A stretch of 64,000 nucleotides of DNA from Bemisia tabaci (GCF_918797505.1 NC_092797.1:36593372-36657371), one strand, 5' to 3'; counted from the first letter of the stretch, positions 11,585-23,969 are shown. The notes: a model not told the origin generated them from the letters alone. Made by a program: numbers and translations.

Positions 11585-11585
<1 letters not shown>
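8640..11585. other. No gene recognised
   Basis: AT-rich sequence with only short chance frames. A minus-strand frame at 9483-9689 contains LPKSDYRELLRFSKACKKF but has no flanking support. No RNA gene or clear repeat was seen. Confidence 0.45.

Positions 11586-11637
<52 letters not shown>
11586..11637. repeat. T52 homopolymer
   Basis: An uninterrupted run of 52 T. I saw no tRNA-like head next to it, so I do not call it a SINE tail. Confidence 0.9.
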
Positions 11638-11640
<3 letters not shown>

Positions 11641-12730
11641 CCCTAGTTTTTCAATTTTTATCATTATTTTTGGATAATTTTGTTTCTCATTACGACTATA
11701 TTGAAATTTCAAACTAAGACGACTCACAGTAAATTCCAATTTTTTACCGATATACCGCATGCTCTTTCTGAGCAGGATAGTGTAAATATGACCATTACTC
11801 CTGTTCATCGAGAAAAAAATAATGGATAGTAAAACTGAAAACATGTTTTCCTCGATTCAGTGTTTTTTTTCTGGTTATCAAAACTGAACTAAACTACATT
11901 CTTGTGATTTCAATTCTCAAAAATGCTTTGCATTTCCAAAATGAAATAAATGATAAAATAAAAGTTCGGCGGGTAATTCGCATTCCCAGAATTTCTTTTC
12001 TTTTTTTTCCTACCATCCAGTATTGTGATATGACGATATGAACTCTTACTATAGTATTGCAAGTTCATTTGCTTTCTGATTATCATTAATTCCTACTGAT
12101 GCTGTTAACAGCAGAAATAGTAGGTAAAGGACAAACCAATCATACGTTTCCTCCACTGGTCTCAAAATTTTTTTGAACATTAAAAGTAAAAGCTCGCACT
12201 TGTTTAAGTACGAAAATAATTAAAGCGTTTAATTTAAAATATTGAAAGAGCCTACACCGACATGACTTTCGGCTAAAATGCCATTAAAAATATTGTCTAG
12301 AAATTTTCACACGTCCCTCTCAGCAGTTGATCTTTTGACCTTTTTTCACTTAGTAAGGAGGATGAAAAGACAGAAAATCAAAACGAGCAGGTTTAATCTT
12401 AATCATTGGTGTAATACTCATTTTCATGGAACGTGAATGCATTTGCACAGTGAACTGTCATAAAAAATTATCACGCAAATTTGTTACCTCGACCTCTCCG
12501 GTGATGGCAATGCTGAAAGTTGAGAAAATGTATTTTCACTAATGGACTTTTAAGATAAACAACTCAACTTCATGGCGCATTATCTAAACAAGAGCTTTCA
12601 TGAGGGCATTTTCATGATTAGAGACTCTTAATAAATTATCAACCTGGCATTAGACATTTTTCGGGAAATTATGCCTGTTGTACACTACGCACAGTCAACT
12701 CGCCGTGAGAACATCAGATATGTCTAAAAT

Positions 12731-12850
12731 TGTCTCTCCTCTGGCGTAAGGGTATGTTTCGATTTCCGCATGAGCCCTAAAAAGCATGCATTTATGTGTA
12801 AAACAGGTCTCACGTAGAAAATAAGATATGCCGTTACGCCAGAGAGCGAC
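12731..12850. mobile_element. MITE family E (GTCGC..TCTGACGTAAGG), copy 1
   Basis: About 120 bases with inverted ends: ctcctctggcgtaaggg on the left and the inverse around ccgttacgccagagag on the right. The interior has cgcatgagccc. The same plan is found at 13068-13183 and 49538-49672. Confidence 0.65.
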
Positions 12851-13067
12851 GAAGGATACTTTGAAACCCAAAAGAGACCAACAAATATGGTTATAATTAC
12901 ACCTCTTCAAAAATTATTAAAATTGTTCTCAAAACAAGGGAATGAAATCAAAAACCTCCAAAATGTATCAATAAATGGACTTTTTTGTTTTCATTCCAAT
13001 AATTAGCGTATTCAAACTGAAAACCTTTGTGTGCTCAACGTGATTTTTTTTTTTGAGATTTTACCGA

Positions 13068-13183
13068 ATATCGTCGCCCCTCATCTCACGTTCCATGTGA
13101 GCCCTGTTATACATATCAAGCCATGATTTCTGGGGCTCATACGGAAATCAAGGTACGTCGTTACGTCATAGAGGTGACGATAT
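13068..13183. mobile_element. MITE family E, copy 2
   Basis: Ends are atatcgtcgcccctc and the inverse gaggtgacgatat. The interior carries gtgagccctgttata as in the other copies. More divergent in the left arm than the copy at 49538. Confidence 0.65.
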
Positions 13184-13344
13184 GAGAGTATTTAGTCGCC
13201 TATGATTCCTTTGTGCAGTGGACCCATTCTGCCGTGCAACGCAAAAACGCCGTATACGCCATTTCACATTTTTTGGAAACAACGTATCATAGCAAAAAAC
13301 TTGTGTACCTAGGAACAATGTATTTACAGAATTCTTTCGCAAAT

Positions 13345-13346
<2 letters not shown>

Positions 13347-13401
<55 letters not shown>

Positions 13402-13597
13402 TTTAAGTAGCCCACAAGGGCTAATCCCGCGCTTTTTAGTCCCGACCCCCCCCCCCTCCGTCCCTACTGAACAACCAGTCCCAGGCAACCATCGTTTGAG
13501 ACCATCAAACTCGGGTCGCCTGGCCGGGAGTCGGGAGTCGAACCCGGGACCTCCCGATCATAGAGCTAGCTCTACACCCACTACACCACAGGAGGCC
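13347..13597 (-). mobile_element. tRNA-derived SINE with 49-base poly(A) tail
   Basis: On the minus strand the element begins ggcctcctgtggtgtagtgg and carries an A-box-like TGGTGTAGTGG (13588-13578) and a perfect B box GGTTCGACTCC (13544-13534). A roughly 140-base unrelated body follows, and then an A49 tail (13395-13347 read in reverse). This is the classic layout of an RNA polymerase III SINE copied by a LINE. The long uninterrupted tail suggests a young insertion. Target duplication is not clear: caaatag on one side and gaactag on the other is only a weak match. Confidence 0.85.
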
Positions 13598-13899
13598 GAC
13601 ACGAACTAGTATCAAGAACTCAACTTGAAAATTTGAGGTGCATGGGTGAAAGAGTTTTTATGTTATGAAGTGTTATAAGTTCCAAAAACGAGGGAAAATC
13701 TTGATGGATTTACGGCGTTCTTCGCCGTCTTTTCTTGCTTAGCACGTCAGCATTGTAGGAGTGCACAAGCCACACAGATGGTCACCTCCAGTCTTTAATC
13801 CCTTGCGATCGTTTCACGAAATATAATTTTTTTAATTATTCTGCCTAGGATCAAGGTGTGTAACATTCCGCAACCACTAATGCAATTTTTCCTCCAAAG

Positions 13900-14742
13900 C
13901 ACAAAAAAAGCCACTCTGACGTTCTCTGACGCGAGAGCGAGCTTATTACAAATCAGACTGATTTTTCATTCCTGTCTTTAAGACGAGTAGAACAGTGGTG
14001 TATTTAATCAAGGAGTTCAAGCTATCATTAGAATTTAACAAATGTGAACCACAGGTTCTAAATGCTGAATTATCAATGGCACTCTAAAATATCCGGACTT
14101 AAGTTCTACATATATACTTATTGATCATTCCGCGAAAGTACATAGTCCAAAATGATTCTTTGTAACGTTAGTCCATTTTATTTACCTGTGTTTTCAACTT
14201 CTTTGAAAAAATATCAATGATCTGGGATCTTGGGTAGAGTTCTGGTAACTGATTGGTTTTTAAAGAACATTTAAATGGCATGTAGGTCAAGATGTTCAAG
14301 GAAGGCATGGGCTTCTCAGATTTCATTGGCACATGTAGCCGTCCTCTGGGAAATGGACCTTAATGCAAAAAAAAAAAAATAAAAATAAAAATAAAATAAA
14401 TAAATAAATAAAACAAAATAAAAAATAGATCTGAGTTCTTGATACCAGAGCACAGAGGATGGTTCTATGAACATTTTAGCATTCAAACCTCTTTGAAAAA
14501 TTTTGAAATATTGCGAAGCTCTGGTGCTTCAAGTTTTCCAGTCAAAATTACGATAGTTCCGAGAGAAGGCAACTTCAAGTTTTGATCAACGTTGTTCCGG
14601 GCACAAAATTATCGAATTAAAATACAATTTGGCACGGAAATGTACAAAAAAAACGCTGGCATCTTATTCTTTGGGGCACTTCAAACTATGAGTTTAAAGT
14701 TCGAGTTGGCTCTTGAGATCTCGAGCTCCGATTTTTTGACCC
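13900..14742. other. No gene recognised
   Basis: Non-coding; contains an A-rich simple stretch (about 14368-14426, aaataaataaataaa type). Confidence 0.5.
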
Positions 14743-15373
14743 AATGGGCCTGTTGCATGCAAGAGATACAGCCGCGCGAATAGACTTTTTAAAGGTTAAA
14801 TGACACAAAAATTACGATGGTCACATTAAAAAAGTCTGAAATACACTCCTTACTGCGCAATTTGCGTTGTTAGAAACGCGCTTTTTCAAATTTCCCGCGT
14901 CTGGGGGCAGTTTTCTAATCACCGGAAACGAGCAAACGGCGGGCTCGGTGATTTCCGGAAGATGCCGAGTCGTAGTTGTTGTTGTTGTTATTTTTTCCTT
15001 CAGTTTGTTTACAAACCCAACGTGATCTCTTATAGTGGTCCATATACGCTTTATGCGCTAACCAAATCGATCAACTTTTAAAATCCAACGCAATCCTCCT
15101 ACATTTCATTTCACGATATCACGAGCTCCGATTTTCAGGTTATGTTGTCAGTTTTAGTTGACCGGAAATAGCCGCGAGTTGCCGTTAATTGTTTCCGTTA
15201 GAAAACTGCCCCCAGACGCGGGAAATTTGAAAAAGCGCGTTCCTAACAACGCAAATTGCGCAGTAAGGAGTGTATTTCAGACTTTTTCAATGTGACCATC
15301 GTAATGTTCGTGTCATTTAACCTCTGAAAAGTCTACTCGCACGGCTGTATCTCTTGCATGCAACAGGCCCATT
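14743..15373. repeat. Large inverted repeat, arms about 185-193 bp
   Basis: Arms at about 14743-14935 and 15191-15373 are near-identical inverted copies, starting aatgggcctgttgcatgc and ending near gggggcagttttctaa. The roughly 255-base spacer contains further weaker inverted matches (ccggaaa / cgatatcacgagctcc regions) and a gttgttgttgtt run. No ORF with recognisable content. Probably a foldback or MITE-like element with long TIRs. Confidence 0.8.
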
Positions 15374-16797
15374 CAGCAAAAGTTTCTCCACTGATAAATT
15401 TTGCTTTTAATGAAATAGGGCCCCGGCCCCTTTCCCCGCGGTCCACTTTCTGTGAACGGTCAAAAATACACGGATTGATTTAGCTTATTTTATTTTCGCG
15501 ATCAACCCTGCTGCCGTTGAATTTTGAAAAAATAAATCATGTTAGAAAACTGGACTTTCCACCAAGCACATTATCACTCGGCAACGATGTATTTTATAAA
15601 ATGATTTTGTCATCCACGAGGGTCTGTTAGGGAGTATGAAAATTCCTTCTAGATCTTTCTTTACGGTCAAAGCCTCGTTTTTAGCGGAAAAATTATGCGA
15701 CGTCACCTAAGAATGAAATTACGACCCCTGACTTCCGCAGAAATTGTTACGATCTATACATCTGCAAAGTCCTAAAAAATCGCACTTGTCACAGGGATTA
15801 ATACCACCAGCTGAAGTCGGCCCGAGACAAGAAAAGCTCGGCGCCACAAATCCCAAAAATTCTAGCAAAATTCGTGACACGCAATACTAAAATCCGGGAT
15901 CATCTGAAAGTATGGCAACCATCCCACTTCTTTAGATCCTCATCTCTCATAAATAACTGTCACAATGTCCAATGTTATTGTGGTGTGAATTGTCAAATCT
16001 GATGTCACACGATTAGACTAAGTTGCCTCGTGAGAACCCTCTTCAGCAATTTATTTTAAACGTGAAAAGTTTTCTTAATAATGTGTTTTAATCCGTCTAG
16101 TCCTTTTGGTTCAAATAGATTTATCATAGATCGTAGGAATGTTTAACTCCTACTTGAATTGGACTTATTGTTAGTTCAGCAAGAGCTTGCTTGGTTTGAA
16201 CTTTTAAAAAAATAATTTTGAGTATTAATTGATTTTATTGGAATCGTGATTATTTTGTCCCATAAAAAAATCAAAAACCTGGTCAAATCTAGTATACTAA
16301 ACGTATTTGACGAAACGCGCTTTTTAATTTTAATTTTTAACTTTCTAATCAACATTAAGCACAGTCTTAAAATTATTTTTTGTAAAATAAGTCAAAGGGA
16401 AGAACAAAACTTTTAATTCGGCAGGTATCGCCAATTGTATCCATTATTAAAATTTCGTTTAATTAAAATATTACGTAAGTGTTCATTTATGTATTTATTT
16501 TCTTTTCTTTTCATTTTTCTATTCAATGTTTTTACTTAATTTTTTAGATGCAACACACAGAGAGCTAGTTCAATATTGTCTGAGAGGATTCCCTGATAGT
16601 ATCATCTTAAAATTCTACCCTTCACTATTTTACAAGCAGTCACCTTGCCCATCGCAAAGACCATTCCCTTTTTGCGCAATTATATGAAACATACTTCATA
16701 TTTTGCCGGCGTTTTGTGAGATTTGCAGATAGGATCAACAAAACAGAGGAAAGCAATAAATACCTACCATTTACCACCACGCGCCGCGTCGTGGCAT
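15374..16797. other. No gene recognised
   Basis: AT-rich non-coding sequence without clear repeats that I could identify. Confidence 0.5.
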
Positions 16798-16962
16798 CAG
16801 TGGCGAGGCGTGAATTGCGATGTATCGATTGATATGTAATTTAAACCTATGGTAAGGAATCGATTATTAAGGTGTTCACTGCGAACACCCTTTCTATCGA
16901 TCCTTTTCCATAGTTTTAAATGGCAGATGATTCGATATATCGCAAAGCACGCCACGCCACTG
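16798..16962. mobile_element. hAT-like MITE family A, copy 1 (8-bp TSD)
   Basis: 165 bases with ends CAGTGGCGAGGCGTG and CACGCCACGCCACTG, flanked by a perfect 8-bp duplication cgtggcat (16790-16797 and 16963-16970). The body is a near-palindrome built from atcgattatt, ccatttaaac and a central ttcactgcgaacacc. CAGTG-type ends with an 8-bp TSD are the signature of hAT-superfamily elements. Confidence 0.9.
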
Positions 16963-17425
16963 CGTGGCATATGATTTCATGTACGTGATTTTGAGCGACT
17001 AAGTGGGTTTTTGCATAGTTTTAACCGATATTATCAATTACTTTGCCTGAAACTCATTAAATGGATGATTCTAGGCCTCGAAGTTCCCCATCACGTAATG
17101 CGTATCAACCGACGTGTAATGACAGAACATAGAATCACTTGAATCCTCACACCTGACATGTAATCGTCTACGAAAGAAGGGGTCTCATTCCACGGGGGCA
17201 AAATTTAAAGAAATTGAATTGAATTGATAAAAAAAATGATCATTAAAACACTCGATTAAAAGGCTTTACAACTGGAAAAAATAATAATTCTCAATTGCAA
17301 AGAAAATAAGACACTTCATTCAAAAATTACAATGAAAATTTAATTGGAAATATGACAAATATCTAAACAGATGAGCATATTACGTCATTACATCACGCCC
17401 ACTTAAGAGATTTTAACCTTCAATG

Positions 17426-17678
17426 CTTTCGTGCTACGGAAAACCGCCGTATGAACCTTCAGGCGTTGCTAAGTTTCCTTTGATAAAAGCCGAATTTACT
17501 GGGAAAATTTTGAATATTTTTCCCCACAATTTTCAGACTATTTTGTACGCAATTCAATCTAAAATATCTGAAAATCTCAAGTAAAAATATGCATGAATGT
17601 TGTCAAAAATACAGGTTTTATTGAGGGAAATTTGGCAACTCTCGAATGTTCATACGGCGTTTTTCCTTAGCACGGCAG
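17426..17678. mobile_element. MITE family B (GCCGTGCTAAGG), copy 1 (4-bp TSD)
   Basis: 253 bases; the right end reads cggcgtttttccttagcacggcag. The left end is a slightly mutated inverse. Flanked by a 4-bp direct repeat aatg on both sides (17422-17425, 17679-17682). The interior includes gttgccaaatttcc-like and ctgaaaat motifs shared with the other copies. Confidence 0.88.
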
Positions 17679-18371
17679 AATGGACGCTACATCGACACGA
17701 ACATCTTTGGACCTGTGTTTATTAGAGCAATTATAAGTACATTGAGGTCTAAACCTGCGTCAGTGCCCGACATTAGAAATGCCACAGCTCTCTTTCACGG
17801 TCAAGAGTCTGAGAAAAATCGTAAAACTCAATCCGATGCGTCCTCCATGTCGCTTCGGTTTTCCTCTAATTTTCCGAGGTCACCGGAAAAGTGGCCGTAA
17901 AACAGGGCATTCATTAAGGTCGGAATCCAGAAAATCTGGTCATAATTCGCGTTTGCGTGTTCCAGGATAACGATCAGATCGGAACAAGATTAATCATTTT
18001 AAAAATAACGCTCAGTATTTACACGCACCGTTTTTGTGTTAATTTGCACCTCGGCGGATTTGAAGGTTAAAAATTAATTTTTGATTTAGTTCAATCGATT
18101 TCTGCTAAGTTTTACGTCCGCTAAGTCTGATAAATGGTGTCCTCCTTCAATTGAATCCTTGCAAAGTATAAAGGAGGCAGTTTGATCTTATGGGAAAATG
18201 AGATTATTATGAATATCTTTGATTAGTCGTAACCTGTAGGAAGGAAGTATTTAATTCACACATTCAACTACACCCGGAAGTAATGAACAATGCGTTTTAA
18301 TCATTAAAATTATTGATGTGTGACTAGACACGCTATTACGAATAACCTAGATCTATCCATAAGTCACTTTT

Positions 18372-18624
18372 CTGCCATGCAAAGGAAAAACGTCGTATAA
18401 AAATTCGAGAGTTGCCAAATTTCCCTCGATAAAGCATGTTTTTTTGACGGCATTCATGCTAATTTTTCTTTGAAATTTTCTGATGTTTTGGATTGAATTG
18501 TGTACAAAATTGTCTGAAAATTTTGGAAACAAATATTCACAATTCTATCAGGAAATTCAGTTATTATCGAATAAAATTTAGCAACGTCTGAAGGCTCATA
18601 CGGCGTTCTTCCTCGGCACGGCAG
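18372..18624. mobile_element. MITE family B, copy 2 (4-bp TSD)
   Basis: 253 bases from ctgccatgcaaaggaaaaac to ttcttcctcggcacggcag, flanked by tttt on each side. The internal halves are in the orientation opposite to copy 1. No ORF. Confidence 0.85.
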
Positions 18625-18903
18625 TTTTGGATGTAGATCAGTTGCGATAATCCTAGCACACTCACGAAAAAGTTCGAACGTAAAAATAATTAATTAATTG
18701 ACATCAATAATTAATAACCCGCGGGGGAAACCTGAAATGGGGGAATTTTGAGATTCGAGTGAGTTTGCATGAATGAGTCTGGAGCCACGTGATAATCAAC
18801 TACATGTGTGTGCTGTCTGCTGTGGGGCAGAGTCGTAAAGCGAAACTTGCAACCTACTCGAGGCAGAAATTGTTACGGTCTTCGGTCTCAGAAAGCTCAT
18901 ATA

Positions 18904-19166
18904 CTACCGTGCTTAGGAAGAACACCGTATGAGTCTTTAGACGTTGCCATATTTCCTTCAATAAAAAGCGAATTTCCGTAGATAATGGTGAATGTTATTC
19001 TTCAAAATTTTCAGACGATTTTGTTCGGAATTTACCCTAAAAGATCGGAAAATGTCTCGGCAAAATAGGTATGCATGTGCATAACTGTCCTCAAAAATAA
19101 ATGTTTCATCCGGGGCAATTTGGCAACTTTCGAATGTTCATACGGCGCTCTTCTTTAGCAAGGCAG
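18904..19166. mobile_element. MITE family B, copy 3
   Basis: About 263 bases from ctaccgtgcttaggaagaac to cttctttagcaaggcag. More diverged at the ends; no clear TSD. Confidence 0.8.
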
Positions 19167-19499
19167 TACAGTAGACCAAAGTAGAAGGGTTCGATGCACG
19201 TACATGACATGGTTTTTTACGAGAAGACAGTGCAAAGTTCTGCCTTGAAATTCTGTGAGTGTATTCTTCATACTATTGTGGAACATTACAGAGAGACTTA
19301 AGGCGTGTTGCTCAGTTTTCCTGGAAAAAATAACACAAAACATGAGATGCTGTTGGTCTGAAACTTGTTGTCGAGTGAGTCCAACAGTTAACACGAGGCA
19401 AAATATAAAACTTCGACTGATTTACCAAATTCACGCAGGAAACACAACGGAAAGTCTGGTTATTATCAACTTCTGAAAAATATATTCAGCTATTTGCAA

Positions 19500-20600
19500 T
19501 GGAACTCAAGGCAAGGAGCGAAATGAAGGATGGCGATAAATATCTCCGCATGGAACACTCCTTAAGAACACAATACACTTATTATAAGTTTCCAAAATCA
19601 ACTGATAAGTGAGCAAACGACGTTTTTTGTGCTCGTCAATTCAAACTACTCGCTTTTATAAAAAACAAACGACTCTTCACGGGTCACATCAAGCAGAGAA
19701 CCTACGGAGTTTTTTATAACGAGAGATGTTTTCCTGATTACAGAATTCTTCTTGACAAGCCTTTAAATTTGTAAAAGAATTACCTAACGAAATTTTTAAA
19801 TAATAAGGTCTTCATGCGTCAAGCAACTCACATTTGTCGGAACGCCTACTTTTCTGCGCTGTGTTAAAGTCTCTGCAGTGATTCCTGCGTTTTGATCCAA
19901 TTTCTAAAAGGGATAGCTGTGCAAAAGAGTCAAGTGAGAACAAATGAATTAAGTAACCATCGGAAGGAACCCAAGGTCACTTCGACATCACTCCGATTGG
20001 CTTGCCATCGGTGAGGCATCCGGGATAAATTGAGTGTAATGACGTCAGGGTCGTATGACTTAAGGAATCGAATGCCGGCAGCTGAGAAAAGTGCCCGGTT
20101 TGGTGGAAGAAAATGCGTGATACAGATCGAGGAAATCGTTGTTAAAGATTTAGGATTTTAGAAATCTTTGATAGGTCTTGTCTCCAAGGGCTAATTTACG
20201 GGATTTACCCCAGAAAAAAATCCCACCTGCGGAGTCGGGAAAAATACTGAGTTAGTCAATATATTTTTCCCAGGACCAAGTATGGTCCTTGTGCCCCTAA
20301 GACCAACTGAGAGAGGAAGGAGAAAGTGAAAGCAAATTATGCGATATTCTGTTGTTACCTCGATTGTTCGAGTTTGTTTCATTCAAATAATTTGTCTCAT
20401 TGTTAATCGTGCTCAATTATTATCTTAATAATCCCGATTACATATTCGATTTTTACTAATTTATCTTTCCGCGCCAACTCGTCGTATAGAACGTGAAAGC
20501 CCCGTTCCGTGGAGACGTTGACCGGAAAAAATCCCAGAAGTTTCATTCCTGCGGTTCGAACTTTGGATAAATTTCATGGAAACGTCCCGTGGGAACAAGG
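19500..20600. other. No gene recognised
   Basis: Non-coding sequence without supported features. Confidence 0.5.
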
Positions 20601-20601
20601 C

Positions 20602-20880
20602 CATATTGAACGTGAATTCAGTGCATGGTGATTTTAACAATATATAAAATCAAATCTGTTGGCTGAACTCTCTTATGTCCAACAAACCCATTTTCAGTGT
20701 CCCATGCCGGCCGCTCAATCCCATCCGATTGGCTACTGAAGTCATATTGAACGTGAATTCAGTGTATAGTGATTTTACCAGTATAATGTCAAATCTGTTG
20801 GTCGTATTCTCTTATGTCCAACAAACCCATTTCCAGTGTCCCATGCCATGCCGGCCGCTCAATCCCATCCGATTGGCCAA
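20602..20880. repeat. Tandem duplication, about 141-bp unit
   Basis: Two direct copies begin catattgaacgtgaattcag at 20602 and 20743. Both contain cttatgtccaacaaaccca and ccggccgctcaatccc. The second copy has a small extra catgc repeat. The frames in it are by-products of the duplication. Confidence 0.85.
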
Positions 20881-20949
20881 TGAGGCTGTAAGTAATAAGC
20901 ACCATAGCGGAAACTCAAATAGCTCGAATTATTCCTGAGGTCCGAGTGG

Positions 20950-21252
20950 GGAATCCAATCCAGCGACAGGACGAAGTGCAAGCGGATTAATGCCCCGGAA
21001 TTTTGAATATTTAAAACTACATCCTCTCGGACAGCTTGTGACGGGCCGATCGAACTTGCTACGCGGTCCCTCGATGCGGCAAAAACGCGGAACGTGGCAT
21101 CTCCACCACGGGCGGATACGTCGTTTCTGCCGGGCGCGCGTAACCCACTCTCGATCCGTCCCCGTGTGCTACATTTGACTAATAGACGTTCGCCGAGGCC
21201 CTACTCATTAGAGCTCAACGTGTCGATCGCGTCGTGTCCAGCGCGTTTTCGG
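20950..21252. other. GC-rich, CpG-containing stretch
   Basis: Clearly more GC- and CpG-rich than its surroundings (for example gatgcggcaaaaacgcgg, gccgggcgcgcgtaaccc). No convincing exon, promoter motif or RNA was identified. It could be a decayed exon or regulatory island. Confidence 0.3.
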
Positions 21253-21514
21253 CAGTGGCGTGGCGTGCTTTGCGGTATATCGATTGATCTGCCATTTAAA
21301 CATGTGGAAAAGGATCGATAAACATCACTGAAAAAAAATCTCGGTGTATTTACTAAGAAAAGGGTAAAATTATCAAGAATTCAGGGTTCTATTTGCTCCC
21401 AGTTTTTTCTTGGTAAAATTACCATTTATGGAATTGGTAATTTTACCGAGAAATCTCGGTAAAGGAAATATCTCGAGGAAATATCGATATTCGATTATTC
21501 ACGCCTCGCCTCTG
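21253..21514. mobile_element. hAT-like MITE family A, copy 2, with nested insertion (8-bp TSD)
   Basis: The left end CAGTGGCGTGGCGTG and the mutated right end CGCCTCTG are flanked by a perfect 8-bp duplication gttttcgg (21245-21252, 21515-21522). The body is interrupted near 21326 by unrelated sequence starting cactgaaaaaaaatctcgg and containing a tggtaaaattacca palindrome, which replaces the usual centre of family A. Confidence 0.85.
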
Positions 21515-21582
21515 GTTTTCGGGGTTCGTATGCGTCCTGCCGTGCGCAAGAAAAACGCCTCATTTGCCATCTGAAGTTGTCA

Positions 21583-21711
21583 ATCGGACGTATTTCTGCC
21601 GAACGGAAACATGTGCATCAAGACATGAGCCCTGAGACCCATAAGAATATATCCATAACAGGGATCACGTCATGATACACATGGTGCCGTTTGGTAGAAG
21701 TACGTCCAATT
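21583..21711. mobile_element. MITE family C (TTGGACGTATTTCTGCC), copy 1
   Basis: About 129 bases with inverted ends: tcggacgtatttctgcc on the left, and gtagaagtacgtccaatt on the right. The centre has gagccctgagacccataag as in the copies at 25918 and 48441. It abuts a fragment of family B (gccgtgcgcaagaaaaac, about 21538). Confidence 0.85.
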
Positions 21712-21761
21712 TGAACTTGCACCAAAACTCCCGATTATTCCGATACAGTTCTACCCATTTG

Positions 21762-21917
21762 CGGATCCGGCAAATCGGCAACATTGTTTATCTCCATTTA
21801 AACGTATGGAAATGAATCGATTCTTGGAGGGGCCGGGCGCTCCGACAATAATCGATTATTTAACATAGGTTTAAATGGAGGAAATTCGGTGTTGCCAAAT
21901 TGCTGGATCCTCCTCTG
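21762..21917. mobile_element. MITE family F (GGATCCAGC ends), copy 1
   Basis: About 156 bases with ends cggatccggcaaatcggc and ttgccaaattgctggatcc. The inner part has ccatttaaacgtatgg, aatcgattattt and the inverse taggtttaaatggagg. It shares these inner motifs with family A and is nearly matched by 52968-53126. Confidence 0.75.
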
Positions 21918-21929
21918 GCTCTATTGGGG

Positions 21930-23095
21930 CTCTGGATATCAAAGAGAATCCGTTTGTAACAGTGAGGGTGGATTTTTAAGTAATTTTTCTTTTCTTGTTA
22001 AAAACTATCGAGGCCAGTAAATATGAAAGTAAAACAAAAATGAAAAAAAAGTATCATGGGCACACTGTCAACAATTCATCAAGCGCAAGCGATGCATTTT
22101 AAAAATTTGGCTCCTGGGCTGCCGAGAGATAGTGGATATTCTTTATCTACTTCATATCTTAAGTGCTCTCTGCTGATGTACCTACTGCTCTAAGAAAATA
22201 GATGCATCAAAAGTGAACCGAATTTTTAAGTTGAGGTTTGAATATAAGAGATAAAAGCATGTTGAAAAGCAATATTAAAAAGGGGTTTGATGAGTTCTTG
22301 GTCAATTGAAACTAAAATTGGAGGATTTTTGGTTGATCTCTTTAGTTTACCGAATCCTCCGCGTGATTTTATCGGTCGTAACTCAGTTTTCTTGATTCGT
22401 TGATCATTCTCATGACTAAGTCAATAGTCAACGATTCAATTTAGCCCATTCGGCATCACTGCATTTAGATTCGACAGCGCCTGCACTGCCGTTGGGCGGA
22501 ATCATTCAATTATTTCGGCGTCATAGGGGAGATCGGTGTCCGACTGACATGACACTCAGCCTGATGCTCCTCGACATGACATACCCGCAAGGATGCCAAT
22601 TAACGGTTTAATAATTAAAGTCGCTATTGAATCAGGAGACTTGTATCCTTTACTTCCCTGAACAAAGACTCTACGTATTGGAAGAGGAAAATTGCCACCT
22701 TCACGAAACCATCGGTGTAATCAGGCGAATGATTTAAAGCATCCAACAGCCTATTTACCGCACATATGGAGGTCTACTTTAAATGAGGCATTGATCATAC
22801 TCTTAGAACTTTAGAGGAAAGGGAAGGGGGTTGAACCGCCAGCCTTCCAAAGAACGAGAGCAGATGGCAGTAGCCCCCCCCCCCCCACCTACAGGGATTT
22901 ATCTAGCCATATTGGTTCTTTGAATCGGAGGAAAATAACTTACAAGTAACTTTCGTGGTTTTTAGGAAGATCGGTCAGTATACTTTTTTAGAATGCTTAA
23001 CCTCTCTGAATTAAGAAATGTTGATTCCTTCCTCATGAACGATCAATTGTATAATGATTTTCATCCGTACGAGGGTAGGTAGATTTTTTTTAGAA
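21930..23095. other. No gene recognised
   Basis: Non-coding; contains a C-run near 22876. Confidence 0.5.
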
Positions 23096-23099
23096 ACTT

Positions 23100-23275
23100 C
23101 ACCTTTCTGTGTCTCTTTCTTTTTTTTCATCCTGTTTTTCATACCTTTTTTCGGCTTGTCCTTTTCTTTTTTCTTCTTTTTTGTTCCTCTTCTCCTTCTC
23201 CTGCTGTCTAAATCTTTCTCTTTTTCTTCCTCGTCTCCTCTTTTTTTCATTTTCCTCTTATTTTTCTTCCTCATT
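23100..23275. repeat. Polypyrimidine (T/C-rich) low-complexity tract
   Basis: About 175 bases dominated by ttttctt / cctcttt. The open frames here (Phe/Ser-rich one way, Lys/Glu-rich the other) are composition artefacts. Confidence 0.85.
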
Positions 23276-23969
23276 CTCTACGTTGCAGTTCTTCCCAATA
23301 TTCAATCTTGCGTCGAAGAACATCTTTGCGTATTCATTTTTCAACGAATTTTAAAAGCTCTGCCTGTCAAAACTTAAAGTAACTGCTCAAAGACCATCAT
23401 CTTCAGCTACCAAGACCAAACTTTAGTTTACATGGAACGCCTAAGTTCAAAAGTTGGCAAAAATAAAAATGCTACAATACAAATAAAATTGAACTTTAAC
23501 AAACCTACAGGGCATCCCTACCTACGGGCTGATTATTGAAATTGATAGACAAAGCAATAGACAGAGAAGACAAAAAGGATATGGAGGGATCCTATTGGTG
23601 GAAGCGGGTGGTTGCAATGGACAAAGGACGTGGGTATTAGACTAACTAACAGCAACCCACGAGAGACCCGATAGTAAGTCCATCATTTACCCCCTCAGTC
23701 TATACGAACCACTCAATTCAACCAATAAGATTGCTCCTTATGTCTTTTTTGTCTATAGCTTTGTCTATACATTTCAATAATCGACCCGCTGACTTTCCTC
23801 AGAACACGGATGCGCGCAACGGTAGTGATCAGAGCCGTTTTGACCGAGGCACTGAATAAATAACTCACTCGGTCATTTCCACGGTGCGCAGCGATCGTAA
23901 GTTCAAACATTGACCCTCGTTAAAAGTTATTTGCGCGAATCATTAACAACCAACACGAGGAGCGCCGTA

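Noticed and set aside
11440..11844. 134-codon minus-strand frame with a poly-lysine block
   Set aside because: The lysines come from the T52 run; the rest has no recognisable protein features.
20675..21321. Overlapping plus-strand frames with a repeated peptide
   Set aside because: The repeat comes from the 141-bp tandem duplication, and the later frames run into a family A MITE.
23011..23377. Long Phe/Ser-rich and Lys/Glu-rich frames on opposite strands
   Set aside because: They are produced by a T/C-rich low-complexity tract; no domain, start context or splice sites.
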